Below, in pieces: positions 63,877 to 64,000 of a DNA stretch of 64,000 bases (position 1 is its first letter; each line of letters opens with the position of its first letter). A program made the position numbers and the translations under genes. The stretch comes from Pseudomonadota bacterium (GTDB taxonomy: Bacteria > Pseudomonadota > Alphaproteobacteria > Rhizobiales > Rhizobiaceae). The notes below the pieces were generated by a model. That model was not told where the DNA came from. It did not search any database and saw nothing but the letters and a program-made list of their open reading frames with translations. Location: contig JAIUPA010000016.1 of NCBI GenBank assembly GCA_020161665.1, forward strand, positions 62,001-126,000, read 5' to 3'.

Positions 63877-64000
63877 ATGGGTGAATTCTCTTTTGAAGAG
63901 CGGCGGTTGCGTCGCAAGCTGACGTTCTGGCGGGGTTTCTTTCTGCTGATTCTCGTCGGCATCGGCCTTTCCGTCTGGGCCGCCGCCCGTGCGCGCCCAC
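63877..64000 (+). CDS. N-terminus of a membrane protein, possibly SppA-like (partial)
   Basis: The ATG at 63877 behind AAGGAAACG opens a frame that runs off the window edge (41 codons seen). The start is basic (EFSFEERRLRRKLTFWR), followed by a hydrophobic helix at about 20-36 (FFLLILVGIGLSVWAAA). This N-in, single-anchor layout resembles the start of alphaproteobacterial signal peptide peptidase SppA, but too little is present to be sure. It is divergent from lptC across 177 bp. Confidence 0.45.
   Translation, partial: MGEFSFEERRLRRKLTFWRGFFLLILVGIGLSVWAAARARP

Noticed and set aside
1..64000. CRISPR arrays, insertion sequences, prophage, integrative elements, toxin-antitoxin or defence genes.
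   Set aside because: No regularly spaced repeats, transposase, integrase or attachment-like duplications were seen. All sizeable frames belong to core functions.

Overview
The window is a stretch of alphaproteobacterial core chromosome, high in GC and densely coded. The gene content and order point to Hyphomicrobiales (Rhizobiales), most likely a Rhizobiaceae-like relative. Evidence for this is the cheT-fliF-visN-visR / flhB-fliG-fliN-fliM-motA / flgF-fliI-...-motE-flgH-fliL-fliP motility block, a PmtA-type phospholipid methyltransferase, an HWE-family kinase, and the conserved chains dnaA-rpsT-mutM-ubiE-ubiB-coaBC, hemW-rdgB-rph|hrcA-grpE-ptsN-hpf-rpoN-lptB-lptA-lptC and rsmI-yraN-gshB-comM. 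The genus cannot be fixed from sequence reading alone.

Layout. 1-18506: flagellar and motility cluster. It starts with the end of a chemotaxis operon (cheT), then the MS-ring gene fliF and the LuxR-type heterodimer regulators visN/visR on +. On - are the export gate and switch genes (flhB, fliG, fliN, fliM, motA) plus one uncharacterised gene. On + is a long overlapping operon for rod, ring and export proteins (flgF to fliP). 18509-24444: guaA, a nucleosidase, a thioesterase, rsmB, an RlpA-like protein and an NAD(P)-binding epimerase, all on -. 24435-32015: queG, a GST-like protein (FzlA candidate), divergent uppP, a small secreted peptide, an NDUFA9-like protein, DUF1330, pyrF, pmtA and dnaN. 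32258-36862: rsmI, yraN, a cupin gene, gshB and comM on +. 36863-40324: HWE kinase, cysK, LysE exporter and dut on -. 40406-43968: prfC, a class II amidotransferase and a secreted esterase on +. 43984-47591: coaBC, ubiB and ubiE on -. 47816-53915: mutM, enoyl-CoA hydratase, rpsT, dnaA, a methyltransferase and an EamA transporter on +. 53916-56476: hemW, rdgB and rph on -. 56647-58382: hrcA and grpE on +. 58441-63699: ptsN, hpf, rpoN and lptB/A/C on -. A divergent membrane-protein gene is cut by the right edge.

No insertion sequence, prophage, CRISPR array, rRNA, tRNA or toxin/defence cassette was seen, and nothing here is plainly a new multi-gene system. The interesting material is regulatory. 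There is a perfect FNR/FixK-type anaerobox in front of visN, which suggests oxygen control of the motility master regulators. A dense cluster of CcrM-type GANTC sites with a methylation-site-bearing palindrome lies upstream of dnaA. A perfect TTAA-N7-TTAAC CtrA-type box lies upstream of an RlpA-like gene, and an inverted repeat covers the predicted start of cysK transcription. queG has no ATG/GTG/TTG start and probably begins at ATT behind a strong Shine-Dalgarno. Two uncharacterised proteins embedded in the flagellar operons, and a GST-like protein that looks like the divisome factor FzlA, are the best protein-level leads.
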